Assembly (NCBI GenBank): GCA_045643465.1
Contig: JAZUKV010000021.1
Span: forward strand, 1 to 64,000
From: CAG-492 sp045643465
GTDB taxonomy: Bacteria; Bacillota; Clostridia; TANB77; CAG-508
Length of the DNA: 64,000 nucleotides
Direction of reading: 5' to 3'
In this document: positions 1 to 8,007 of the stretch, piece by piece
Layout: every line of letters starts with the position of its first letter
Position numbering within the stretch: the stretch's first letter is position 1
Notes under the pieces: generated by a model
The model's input: only the letters and a program-made list of their open reading frames with translations
The model's database searches: none
What the model was told of the DNA's origin: nothing
Program-made: the position numbers and the translations under genes

Positions 1-357
1 TGTGAAGTTATGAGCATCGATAATACATCAACAAATGCAAACGAGAATTCTATAGTAATACAAATGAATTGCAATGGGGTTAAATATTTGTTTACAGGAG
101 ATGCTAATAATACGATTGAGTCTTCAAGAAAATGGAATGAAGTAGATATTTTAAAAGTGGGACATCATGGTTCAAGTACAAGCTCTACAAAAGCATTTTT
201 AAATCAAATTAAACCAAAAATTGCTGTAATTTCAGTTGGAAAAGATAATACATATGGACATCCAACAGAAAGTGCTTTAAAAAGATTACAAAATGTTGGA
301 GCTAAGATTTATAGAACAGATGAAAGTCAATCTGTTTTAATCTTACAGAAAAAATAA
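1..357 (+). CDS. MBL-fold hydrolase, ComEC C-terminal type (5' truncated)
   Basis: The reading frame is open at the first base of the window, so the gene starts upstream; the first internal ATG is at position 10. The visible ~118 residues match the last part of a metallo-beta-lactamase fold of the ComEC/Rec2 type: a FTGDA motif, then DILKVGHHGSSTSS (the metal-binding GHHGS signature) and the terminal SVGKDNTYGHP motif with a conserved His. Such domains sit at the end of the DNA-uptake channel ComEC or form stand-alone secreted nuclease-like proteins. The spacing between FTGDA and GHHGS is short, so a stand-alone protein is at least as likely. Without the N-terminus it cannot be decided whether membrane segments precede it. 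The next gene is tRNA-Leu. Confidence 0.8.
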   Translation, partial: CEVMSIDNTSTNANENSIVIQMNCNGVKYLFTGDANNTIESSRKWNEVDILKVGHHGSSTSSTKAFLNQIKPKIAVISVGKDNTYGHPTESALKRLQNVGAKIYRTDESQSVLILQKK

Positions 358-417
358 ATTTTTTATATAAAAATAATAGACAAAAAATAAATTGTATGCT
401 AATATAATTAAGCATAC

Positions 418-504
418 GCCGGTGTGTTGGAATTGGTAGACGAGGCAGACTCAAAATCTGTTGCTGGAAACAGCGTGTGGGTTCGAGTCCCACCACCGGC
501 ACCA
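418..504 (+). tRNA. tRNA-Leu, anticodon CAA
   Basis: The 87-nt gene folds as a class II tRNA. The acceptor GCCGGTG pairs with CACCGGC at 494-500. The anticodon stem GCAGA/TCTGT closes the loop CTCAAAA (anticodon CAA). The long variable arm is GCTG-GAAA-CAGC, the T stem is GTGGG/CCCAC with TTCGAGT, and ACCA is encoded. The acceptor and T stems are perfect. A TATAAT box lies at 403-408, inside an inverted repeat (394-400 with 411-417). A terminator follows at once. The last 21 bases (484-504) recur at 663-683, which is typical of an integrase attachment core. Confidence 0.97.
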
Positions 505-509
505 GAGAA

Positions 510-537
510 AAAGAATAGCAAAGCTATTCTTTTTTTG
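510..537 (+). terminator. Rho-independent terminator after tRNA-Leu
   Basis: The stem AAGAATAGC / GCTATTCTT has a three-base AAA loop and is followed by a run of T. A near copy, including the trailing GATA, lies at 4638-4666, and the two bracket the accessory block. Confidence 0.9.
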
Positions 538-546
538 ATAAATAAA

Positions 547-824
547 GCGTGGGACTCGAAAAGGAGCGTACTCAAGTTTCGAGCTGGACGGGGGCCAGCA
601 TAAACTTAAGCTAAAATGGCCCAGAGGACCATTTTACCGACGCGGGGTGAACCTATGGCGAACGAGTCCCACCACCGGCACCAATATGCGTTTTCGTCGA
701 CCTACTTGAAATGCTACTGTTTGTAGCAGAGCACAGTGTGCTCCATAATCAAATGTGGTTGATGCAAAACAAAGTGTGAATATATCACAGCTTATGTAAG
801 TCGATTTAGTCGGCTTATTTTTTT
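547..824 (+). ncRNA. Candidate structured RNA or attachment-site remnant carrying a tRNA-Leu 3' end
   Basis: This stretch has no gene but is strongly structured. An outer perfect 10-bp stem (549-558 with 663-672) encloses two hairpins. The first pairs AAGTTT 574-579 with AAACTT 602-607 around GCTGG 583-587 / CCAGC 595-599. The second pairs AAAATGG 613-619 with CCATTTT 629-635. GGGCC in the first loop region could also pair with GGCCC at 618-622 (pseudoknot). The 3' arm of the outer stem runs into a 21-base copy of the tRNA-Leu end including CCA. Two more hairpins (712-728; 729-743) and a T-tailed terminator (797-824) follow. I recognise no known RNA family and see no clear promoter, so read-through from the tRNA or a DNA-level role is possible. 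Confidence 0.5.
663..683 (+). repeat. 21-bp direct repeat of the tRNA-Leu 3' end (attachment-site-like)
   Basis: The bases are identical to 484-504: part of the T loop, the T-stem 3' arm, the acceptor 3' arm and CCA. Homology stops exactly at both ends. Duplicated tRNA 3' ends are the classic footprint of tyrosine-integrase insertion; no integrase gene is seen in the window. Confidence 0.75.
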
Positions 825-956
825 ACGCTTTTTAAACTATAGTTTTAGTGTGTGGTTTGCAGTTGACCGCCAAACTCTATTGTGGGAGTGTGTTAAATTG
901 TAGTTTTAAAAGTGAAAAATAGCCAAAAAGTATTGAAATGAGGAGGTTTTTGTGAT

Positions 957-1175
957 ATGATTCGTGTAGTTAAAAGAGAAATTGCGATTGAGAAAAAATT
1001 ACGTTCTAAGATTGAATGGGCTTGCACTTTTAGTAATTGTGTACCAAAGATAAAGAATGGTAATGGCTACAACATTAAATATCACAGACAGGAAAACAAA
1101 ATATATGTAAAAAACAAAGGAGGAAACGGCATATGCCTGCAAAACGTACTTATGATGATGTTGATGAAATGTTAA
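957..1175 (+). CDS. Small basic ORF, uncertain
   Basis: This 72-codon frame starts at an ATG ten bases after a strong AGGAGG (941-946). That is the main reason to list it. The product is basic, with a Cys-containing middle and no family I recognise. It overlaps the next, much stronger gene by 43 bases in another frame, and its last dozen codons are only a shifted reading of that gene's start. It may be a short leader peptide whose translation passes into the downstream gene, or a chance frame. The interval 825-956 shows only short inverted repeats (for example TAAACTATAGTTTA near 832) and no clear promoter. Confidence 0.35.
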   Translation: MIRVVKREIAIEKKLRSKIEWACTFSNCVPKIKNGNGYNIKYHRQENKIYVKNKGGNGICLQNVLMMMLMKC

Positions 1176-3676
1176 AAAAATACATAGAATGGATGAAAAC
1201 ACATGATAATATGGAACCTAGATTGGAAATACCTGAAACAGACGATTTAACCCAAGAAGAGAAACAAAAGAGACAAGAAGAAATAAGATTAGCATATTGG
1301 ATGTCTACAAATCCAGATATAGTACAGATGTTACAAAAATATAGAAATAATAAATATGTGCAAAATATTCCACAGCAATATAGGTCTGCTATGGAATTAT
1401 GTAGGACAGTTGGATTATTTTTTCCAGAAGGTTCAAAAGAGGATAAGTTTTCTATATTTATCGAATGGATTGATGCACATGAAGGGAAAGTTCCACGCGC
1501 TGCTATATCAACTGGTCAATATTATATTGCAAATAATGGAAAAAGAAGGGTGATTTTAAAAAAAGAAGATGAATTAACAAGTGATGAAAAAATAGAGGTT
1601 AAATTAGGTTGTTGGTGGAATGTAGCTTCAAAAGAGAGGCAAATAGCACTTAAATATTCTTTTTCGGATTTAAGTGAAATTAATGATGAACTCGACAAAA
1701 AAATTGTGAAAATTTGTAGAGAACATGGGTTGGGACAGTTAAGAGCAGTTAGAAGAAACTATACATTTGAAGACTATATTAGATGGTTAGATGAGCATGA
1801 TAATATGCCACCAAGATCGAAAATTGATGGAAAAATGACACCAGAAGGATTTGATGAAATCACTTTAGCTAAATGGTGGAAATGTTGTCCTATTAAGAAT
1901 AAATTGAATAAATATGTAGGTATCGAACTTGACGACATATCTGATGAAAAAACAAGAGAAATGGTAAGAGTTTTTAGAGAAAGAAAACTTGAAAAATACG
2001 TAGCTGATCAAATCGATTGCGATTTTAGCAGATATATAGCTTGGATTGATGAAAATAAGTGCAGACCCATTATTAGATGGTTAGATGAAAAAGGTAGAAT
2101 TAAAAGTATAAAAAAATACACAGAACAAGAGAAAAAGGGAAGTGCATATGCTAGATGGTGGGCTTCAAGACCAGAGGAAAGAGAAATATTTGAACAATAT
2201 CAGTATACAGATTTAGATGAAATTCCAGAAGAATATAAAGAATTAGTAAGTAAATGTAAAAAATATTGTTTAGAGGGAAAGCTAAAAGAATATTCAATAG
2301 AGGAGTATATTCAATGGATGAAAGATCATGATGGCGAAAAACCTAGAGAATATATCGATATTGATGGTAAAACTAAGTTAAGAAGAGAACTTTATATGAG
2401 CCCAGAAGATGCAGCTAGAGCAAGGACAGAAGATGAAGAAGAAGAAAGATATTTGGCAGCGTGGTGGAGAAAAACAGATGAATATAAACTTTTGAATAAA
2501 TATTTTGGAGTTGCTATAGAAGATATACCAGAAGAAGATAAAAGCTATGTGGAACAACTACGAAATCTTGGACTTGATAAAACAGGTATATTGTTTAATT
2601 TTCAAGGATATATTAAGTGGGTAAGTGAACATAATAATAGATATCCAAGAAGTTCAATTGCGAATGGACAGAACGGATACAAGAGTTCGTTAGGAAAAGG
2701 AATAGATGCTATAACTGAAGAAGAAGCTGAGGAAAAAGCTTGGGGACAGTGGTGGCAGAAATCACCAGAAGAAAGAACTATAATTGAAAAATATATAGGA
2801 CAACCATTAAAATCAATTCCAGAAATATATAGAGGAATAGTTGAACAAGCAAGAAATGTGGGAATAGGGATTATTGAAAGGAAAAGAGAAGTTCCAACAC
2901 TTGAGGCTGTAATAGAGTGGAGAAAAAATAATAATGGTGCATGGCCACATTCTAATATTACAACAGGAGATGGAAGATTAAAAGGAAAATATACGGCTTA
3001 TAGTGATGACGAACTACTTTCACCAAAAGAGAAAGCAGAGGTTTTTGTAGGTTCTTTTATTTCTAGATCTCTTTCAATGAACAGAGATGTTTCGTTCGAA
3101 GAGTTTGGTACAATTCCAAAAAAAGAACAAGACATTATTATATATATAATAAGAAATGGTAGACCTATGAAAAAAGATAATAAATTAGTTATTGCATTGA
3201 AACAACATCCTGAATTTATTGAAAGTTATCAATATCAAACATATAACGAAAATGAAAGTGAAATAGAAGATGATACACAAGCAAATGACAACATTACTAC
3301 TACTGATATAGAAATGGATAAAGAAGAAGCCGATAGCAGTAATATTGATGGTACAATAAAGCAGATAGAGGTTGATGATATAGAACCAATACAAGAAGAT
3401 ATAAAACCAGAGCCTAATGTAGAAGAAACAGAAGAACATGAAGCATTATTAGATAGTGCAATAGAAAAAATGCAACTTCGTATTCAGGCTAAGAAACAGG
3501 AAATTGCTGCCAAACGATTAAAGAAAGCAAAATTGGAAGAATTGTTAGCATTACAAGAAGAATATGATAAATATAAATCTACAGAAGATGAAATAGATAC
3601 TGATATTGAGAATCTTTTAGGAAAAATTATGGGAGGCTCAATTAAAAAAAGACCGGAGGAAAAAACTGATGAGTAA
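1133..3676 (+). CDS. Large protein of seven tandem ~100-residue tryptophan-rich repeats plus coiled coil
   Basis: The 847-residue product has no signal peptide or membrane segment and is probably cytoplasmic. About residues 15-690 are seven diverged repeats of 85-110 residues. Each starts like Y-I-x-W-(M/L/V)-x-x-H-(D/N)-x-x-x-P-R, continues to an A-x-W-W motif and ends near KY-x(5-8)-IPE. Examples of the first motif are YIEWMKTHDNMEPR, YIRWLDEHDNMPPR and YIQWMKDHDGEKPR. The pattern recalls helicase-associated DNA-binding repeats, but I cannot assign a family. A long acidic linker and a Lys/Glu/Leu-rich coiled coil (about 765-815) form the tail. The start has AAAGGAGG at correct spacing. The 3' end overlaps the next start by 8 bp, so the two are translationally coupled. 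Its place behind a duplicated tRNA end suggests acquisition by transfer. Confidence 0.85.
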   Translation: MPAKRTYDDVDEMLKKYIEWMKTHDNMEPRLEIPETDDLTQEEKQKRQEEIRLAYWMSTNPDIVQMLQKYRNNKYVQNIPQQYRSAMELCRTVGLFFPEGSKEDKFSIFIEWIDAHEGKVPRAAISTGQYYIANNGKRRVILKKEDELTSDEKIEVKLGCWWNVASKERQIALKYSFSDLSEINDELDKKIVKICREHGLGQLRAVRRNYTFEDYIRWLDEHDNMPPRSKIDGKMTPEGFDEITLAKWWKCCPIKNKLNKYVGIELDDISDEKTREMVRVFRERKLEKYVADQIDCDFSRYIAWIDENKCRPIIRWLDEKGRIKSIKKYTEQEKKGSAYARWWASRPEEREIFEQYQYTDLDEIPEEYKELVSKCKKYCLEGKLKEYSIEEYIQWMKDHDGEKPREYIDIDGKTKLRRELYMSPEDAARARTEDEEEERYLAAWWRKTDEYKLLNKYFGVAIEDIPEEDKSYVEQLRNLGLDKTGILFNFQGYIKWVSEHNNRYPRSSIANGQNGYKSSLGKGIDAITEEEAEEKAWGQWWQKSPEERTIIEKYIGQPLKSIPEIYRGIVEQARNVGIGIIERKREVPTLEAVIEWRKNNNGAWPHSNITTGDGRLKGKYTAYSDDELLSPKEKAEVFVGSFISRSLSMNRDVSFEEFGTIPKKEQDIIIYIIRNGRPMKKDNKLVIALKQHPEFIESYQYQTYNENESEIEDDTQANDNITTTDIEMDKEEADSSNIDGTIKQIEVDDIEPIQEDIKPEPNVEETEEHEALLDSAIEKMQLRIQAKKQEIAAKRLKKAKLEELLALQEEYDKYKSTEDEIDTDIENLLGKIMGGSIKKRPEEKTDE

Positions 3677-4055
3677 TTGGTTAAGAGAGATATGTAATAA
3701 AATAAAGTATTTTGTTAATAATTTATTTTATAAAAATAATCTAATGTTAAAGAGTTCAGAGAGCGATTATGAAAATAATATGGAAAAAGCACATGAAAAA
3801 AATACTATAGATATTATTAAAGAAGACAACAAAAGAAATCAATTAACAGAAGAAATTATTGAAATAGTTGAGAAGAACCCTGAGGCTCTAAAAGGATTAA
3901 GCAATGAAAAGCTGAAGTTTATTAATGATTATTATGATGAAGATATAAAAAGGATAAATAATAATATTAGCAAAGTTCAAAATGAAATAAAAGATATTCA
4001 AAAAACTATTAATTATTATACTGGAAAAATAACTGCTGCTAAGAGTAATAACTAA
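3669..4055 (+). CDS. Small coiled-coil partner of the repeat protein
   Basis: This 128-residue protein starts inside the last codons of the repeat-protein gene, preceded by GGAGG in the tail of that gene, which implies coupled translation. It is Lys/Glu/Asn-rich. Residues ~40-75 and ~85-120 are predicted helical; the C-terminal part, with INNNISKVQNEIKDIQKT, has a heptad-like pattern. No enzyme motif, signal peptide or convincing membrane segment is seen. The pairing with a protein whose own tail is a coiled coil suggests that the two interact, which is inference from layout only. No terminator follows directly; the next gene has its own promoter. Confidence 0.75.
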   Translation: MSNWLREICNKIKYFVNNLFYKNNLMLKSSESDYENNMEKAHEKNTIDIIKEDNKRNQLTEEIIEIVEKNPEALKGLSNEKLKFINDYYDEDIKRINNNISKVQNEIKDIQKTINYYTGKITAAKSNN

Positions 4056-4106
4056 AAAATAAAGTTGTAACTATACAAAGTTTAGTTACAATTTTGTTAA
4101 TCCAGT

Positions 4107-4204
4107 TTGACAAAATTTACATAATGTGCTACACTTAACTTTGTTAAGGGATTGATAATCCCTACCCGAAAGGGTACATCATATTAACCGCTGGTGTTAC
4201 CAGC
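4107..4204 (+). promoter_or_regulatory. Strong promoter and three-hairpin leader of the 77-aa orphan gene
   Basis: TTGACA 4107-4112 and TACACT 4130-4135 are 17 bp apart. The leader then holds three perfect hairpins in a row: GGGATT/AATCCC (4148-4162), TACCC-GAAA-GGGTA (4163-4176) and GCTGGT/ACCAGC (4190-4204). The third ends exactly where the AGGAGG ribosome site (4205-4210) begins, so it could gate translation or protect the mRNA 5' end. Confidence 0.75.
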
Positions 4205-4216
4205 AGGAGGTATCTT

Positions 4217-4450
4217 ATGAATATTTTTAGGAAATTCTCAAACAAAAAAGTTCGTGTTCGGTTTAATTCAGATAAGGCTGGAGATGTAACCTTATTTGGG
4301 CGAGAACAGATTGAAACTTACAAGGCTTTGAAGAATGGTCATGTGTATGAAGCAATTGCATATCCTGATCAGTTCGGAAGAATTGTGAGTGTCAAGCTGA
4401 GGGATTTCCCAAAAGTATATCTGTCCGCGAGGATGTTTGATTTTTCGTAA
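4217..4450 (+). CDS. 77-aa orphan protein, likely small beta-rich fold
   Basis: The product is a compact basic protein of 77 residues with alternating hydrophobic residues (VRVRFN, DVTLFG, VYEAIAYP, VSVKLRDF), as in a small beta barrel. There is no signal peptide. An ideal AGGAGG lies seven bases before the ATG, behind its own promoter and a three-hairpin leader. A strong terminator follows, so it is monocistronic and probably well expressed. I do not recognise the family. The base composition is less AT-rich than that of neighbouring genes, in line with the view that 505-4640 was acquired. Confidence 0.75.
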   Translation: MNIFRKFSNKKVRVRFNSDKAGDVTLFGREQIETYKALKNGHVYEAIAYPDQFGRIVSVKLRDFPKVYLSARMFDFS

Positions 4451-4457
4451 GACAGAG

Positions 4458-4502
4458 CAAAAGGCTTCCAATATGCAGAAATGTGTATTGGAAGCTTTTT
4501 GC
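4458..4502 (+). terminator. Terminator of the 77-aa gene
   Basis: A long stem pairs GCTTCCAATA-type bases (4464-4473) with TATTGGAAGC (4485-4494) and is followed by five T. The gap 4451-4776 contains this hairpin, a GTATGC/GCATAC hairpin near 4596-4616, a second terminator and the permease promoter region. No gene is seen in it. Confidence 0.85.
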
Positions 4503-4637
4503 GTAATTAATTATAGTTTTTCTATTGAAAAAAACAATAAAATATGTTAATGTAATTATAATAAATCGAGTTATATAGGAAAGCTTGAAACAAAGTATGC
4601 CATTTTTTCGCATACCTGTTTCGCAATCGCACTAGAT

Positions 4638-4666
4638 AAAAAGAATAGCGAGGCTATTCTTTTTTT
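4638..4666 (+). terminator. Second copy of the tRNA-type terminator
   Basis: The stem AAGAATAGC / GCTATTCTT with loop GAG and a T run followed by GATA differs from the 510-537 terminator only in the loop region. No gene directly precedes it, so it may be the displaced original terminator at the right border of the accessory block. Confidence 0.8.
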
Positions 4667-4776
4667 GATATATAGAAATATGAAACTTTATGCAAGATAA
4701 GATTTTTTATTTAATGATTATTTAATAATTTATGTTTTATAATTTATTTAGAATGCAAAAGGAGGAGAAATAAAAG

Positions 4777-7125
4777 ATGTTTTTTAGAATTTTAAAATTA
4801 GATTTAAAAAAGAGAAAACTAACAAATGTATTATTACTTTTATTTATTATATTAGCAACCATATTCTCAGCAAGTGGATTAAATAATGTTGCTGCTGTAA
4901 TGAATGGAACTGATTATTATTTTGATAAAGCAGGTGTGGGAGATTATGTAATAATTGCAGATTCAACTACAAATGCAAAAGAAATATTAGAAAAAGAAGA
5001 TTCAGTTATTAATTATAAATATGAAAACTTTGTAATGGCATTTAAAAATAATTTAAAATTTAAAGGAGAGCCCTTAGATACAGGAGCAAATATTATATTT
5101 CAATCAATAAATGATACAAAAACAAATCTTTTTAATAAAGATGACAAACAAATAGAAAACGTAAAAAAAGGTGAGGTTTATATTTCAGGAAGGGTAATGG
5201 AAAAAAGTAATGTATCAATTGGTGATGAAGTAACAGTTGAAATAAATGATGTTAAATTAAAATTAAAAGTTGCCGGAAAAATGAAAGATGCAGTATTTGG
5301 ATCAGAATTTATGGGAATGCCAAGAATACTCATGAATAATGAGGATTATAGGACTGTATATGATGCCACATATCAAGAAGAAAATAAAGGTTATAGAATA
5401 TATTATGTAGAAACAAATAATACTGCAGAGCTTGAACAGTCTTTAGGTAATGCAACTGCAGTAGCATTTAAAGGATCAAGAGAGACATTAAAGTTATGCT
5501 ATGTTATGGATATGATTATTTCATTTGTTGTACTTGTTCTAAGTATATGTTTGATAATAGTAGCTTTATTAATTCTTAAATTTATAATGACATTTACAAT
5601 CAATGAGGAATATAGAGAAATTGGGGTTATGAAGGCTATTGGAATTAAAACTAAAAATATAAGAGGTCTTTATATTATAAAATATTTAGTTTTAAGTTTA
5701 TTAGGTGCTACTATTGGATTTTTCTTAAGTATTCCATTAGGAAATATGCTGATAAAATCAACAACAGAAAATATGGTTCTGGGAAGTACTAATGCTATTA
5801 CTATAAATATAATAGGATCATTATTAATAGTATTTATAACAATATTATTCGCATATATCTATACAGGCAAAGTAAAAAAAGCAACTCCAGTTGATGCAAT
5901 AAGAAATGGCCAAACTGGTGAAAGATATAAATCAAAGACATTATATCAATTAAAAAATAGCCATTTAAAACTTAATTTATATATGGCGTTAAATGATGTG
6001 TTAAGCGCACCAAGAAGATTTATAACAATAATTATTTCATTATTTATAAGTTTAACTTTAGTATTAGGAATTGTAATAACAACAGATACAATGAAAAGTA
6101 AAAATTTGGTATCAGCATTTTCAACAGAAAGTGATGTGTATTTTACATCAGCAAATATTGGCAATATAAGTGAAACATCAAAAGAAAGTTTGGAAACAGT
6201 CTTAAAAGATTATGAAAATTTATTTAAAAATAATGGAATGCCTTGTATTGCACGTATAGAAGTAGGATTTAGTAAAAATATAATATCTAATGGAAATACA
6301 TATAATATAAGAACATTACAAGGATTAAATACCAATGAAAGTGAATATGTTTATACTGATGGAATTGCACCAGCAAATGATAATGAAGTAGCTATTACAG
6401 ATATAGTTTCAAAAAAAATAGGTGCGAAACTTGGAGATAAAATAATAATTGAAGACAGTAATGGTAGAAAAGAATTTATTGTAACTGCTTATTTCCAATC
6501 ATTAAATAATATGGGAGAAGTAATAAGAATAACTAATGATACACCAAGTAATTTTAAAGATCTTTCGTCAACAGGTTTCTTCCAAATAGATTTTACAGAT
6601 AATCCAAGTGAAGAAGAAATAAATAGTCGTATAGAAAAAATAAAAACATTAGTAAACACGGATGATGTATATGATGCAGCAGGTATGGTTGCTAAAAATA
6701 TTGGAGTTGTGCCTACTATGGAAGCAGTACAATATTTATTACTTGGAATAACAATAGCGGTAATATTATTTGTAGTATTATTAATGGAAGTATCCTTTGT
6801 AACAAATGAAAAATCACAAATAGCTTTATTAAAGGCATTAGGATTTAAAAATCGTCAAATAATTAGATGGCATATGTATAGATTTGTAATTGCAAGTATT
6901 ATAACAGAAGTATTAGCAATAATATTAGCTTTACCTATTACAAAATTATGGTGTAATCAAGTATTTGGAATGATGGGGGCACATGACATAAATTACTTTA
7001 TAAATCCAGTACATATATATTTACTATATCCAGGTATAGTACTTGCAGCTACAGTTATAATTTCAGCAATAGCTGCGTTATCAACTAATAAAATTAAGAG
7101 CAGTGATACTGCTAGTATTGAATAG
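4777..7125 (+). CDS. FtsX/MacB-type ABC transporter permease
   Basis: This 782-residue membrane protein is built as two halves. TM1 (~18-36) is followed by a large outside domain (to ~235) and three helices (~243-265, 300-325, 340-362). The second half repeats this: TM5 (~411-431), an outside domain (~435-645) and TM6-8 (~650-670, 700-720, 746-770). EIGVMKAIGIK and QIALLKALGFK after the first helix of each triplet are the coupling-helix signature of FtsX-family permeases. The ATPase gene follows after 16 bp. Linkage to a response regulator and kinase resembles antimicrobial-peptide sensing and resistance modules. The size and two equal outside domains differ from classical BceB, so the substrate is unknown. 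AAAGGAGGAG precedes the ATG. Confidence 0.9.
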   Translation: MFFRILKLDLKKRKLTNVLLLLFIILATIFSASGLNNVAAVMNGTDYYFDKAGVGDYVIIADSTTNAKEILEKEDSVINYKYENFVMAFKNNLKFKGEPLDTGANIIFQSINDTKTNLFNKDDKQIENVKKGEVYISGRVMEKSNVSIGDEVTVEINDVKLKLKVAGKMKDAVFGSEFMGMPRILMNNEDYRTVYDATYQEENKGYRIYYVETNNTAELEQSLGNATAVAFKGSRETLKLCYVMDMIISFVVLVLSICLIIVALLILKFIMTFTINEEYREIGVMKAIGIKTKNIRGLYIIKYLVLSLLGATIGFFLSIPLGNMLIKSTTENMVLGSTNAITINIIGSLLIVFITILFAYIYTGKVKKATPVDAIRNGQTGERYKSKTLYQLKNSHLKLNLYMALNDVLSAPRRFITIIISLFISLTLVLGIVITTDTMKSKNLVSAFSTESDVYFTSANIGNISETSKESLETVLKDYENLFKNNGMPCIARIEVGFSKNIISNGNTYNIRTLQGLNTNESEYVYTDGIAPANDNEVAITDIVSKKIGAKLGDKIIIEDSNGRKEFIVTAYFQSLNNMGEVIRITNDTPSNFKDLSSTGFFQIDFTDNPSEEEINSRIEKIKTLVNTDDVYDAAGMVAKNIGVVPTMEAVQYLLLGITIAVILFVVLLMEVSFVTNEKSQIALLKALGFKNRQIIRWHMYRFVIASIITEVLAIILALPITKLWCNQVFGMMGAHDINYFINPVHIYLLYPGIVLAATVIISAIAALSTNKIKSSDTASIE

Positions 7126-7141
7126 AGAAAGGGTGATAAAA

Positions 7142-7909
7142 ATGTCAAAAATAATAGAAGTAAAAGATCTTTGTAAAACTTATGTAATTAATAAAAGACA
7201 AAATAATGTTTTAAAAAATGTTAATTTAACAATAGAAGATGGAGAAATGGTTGCAATTATGGGACCATCTGGATCAGGTAAATCCACACTTTTATATACT
7301 GTATCAGGAATGGACAAAGCAACATGTGGGGAAATAATATTTAACGGAAAAGATATAACAAAATTAAAGGAAGATAAGTTAGCTGATGTTCGTTTAAATG
7401 AAATGGGATTTATTTTTCAACAAATGTATATGATGAAAAATTTAACTGTTCTAGATAATATTGTTTTACCTTTAATGAAAAATAACAAAATCAAACAATC
7501 TAAAAAAGAAAAAATTAAGCAAGCAGAAGGATTAATGAGAAAGCTTGGAATAATTAAGATTGCTGATAATGATATAAATGAAGTGTCAGGTGGACAACTT
7601 CAAAGAGCATGTATATGTAGAAGTATGATAAACAATCCTAAAATAATATTTGCGGATGAACCAACAGGATCTTTAAACAGATCATCATCTGAAGAAGTAA
7701 TGAAAGAATTAGTTAAATTAAATAAAGAAGGAACAACAATTATGATGGTAACACATGATGCTAAGATTGCAGCAAAATGTTCTAGAGTTTTATACATAGT
7801 TGATGGAAACATTCAAGGAGAATTTAAATTATCAGATACATTTTCTGATAAAGAAGAAAGTGAAAGAGAAAGAGCCTTGAATAATTGGTTAATGGAACTA
7901 GGTTGGTAA
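7142..7909 (+). CDS. ABC transporter ATP-binding protein (LolD/MacB type)
   Basis: This 255-residue ATPase carries Walker A GPSGSGKST (~41-49), the signature VSGGQLQRA (~149), Walker B IIFADEPT (~169) and the switch His in MMVTHDA (~202). These are the hallmarks of ATPases that drive FtsX-type permeases by mechanotransmission. The frame is open further upstream (to 7103), but the ATG at 7142 follows GAAAGGGTGA at good spacing and begins the family-typical SKIIEVKDLCKTY, so it is taken as the start. A short extension of ~25 residues after the H-loop region is Glu/Ser-rich. It works with the preceding permease in one transcript. Confidence 0.95.
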   Translation: MSKIIEVKDLCKTYVINKRQNNVLKNVNLTIEDGEMVAIMGPSGSGKSTLLYTVSGMDKATCGEIIFNGKDITKLKEDKLADVRLNEMGFIFQQMYMMKNLTVLDNIVLPLMKNNKIKQSKKEKIKQAEGLMRKLGIIKIADNDINEVSGGQLQRACICRSMINNPKIIFADEPTGSLNRSSSEEVMKELVKLNKEGTTIMMVTHDAKIAAKCSRVLYIVDGNIQGEFKLSDTFSDKEESERERALNNWLMELGW

Positions 7910-7915
7910 TGGTGA

Positions 7916-7958
7916 AATTGGGGACGGAGAAAAATTTAAATTTTCTCCGTCCCCAATT
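7916..7958. repeat. Near-perfect 43-bp palindrome, REP-like (GGGGACGGAGAAAA arms)
   Basis: Eighteen bases from 7916 pair perfectly with 7941-7958 around a short ATTTAAA centre. The core GGGGACGG is of the kind seen in REP-like palindromes of clostridia that are mobilised by Y1 (REP-associated) transposases; this is recalled, not checked. A partial third half-copy (TTTTCCCCAAT) follows at about 7964-7974. It lies between the transporter and its two-component system, where it could act as a terminator or attenuator. No transposase gene is in the window. Confidence 0.8.
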
Positions 7959-8007
7959 GAAAAATTTTCCCCAATATAGTAAACTATACATCAAGAGGGA
8001 TTGATAT

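Noticed and set aside
547..683. tmRNA, second tRNA or group I intron
   Set aside because: The 3' end matches the tRNA, but there is no acceptor 5' half, no tag peptide frame and no intron core; the upstream tRNA is intact and uninterrupted.
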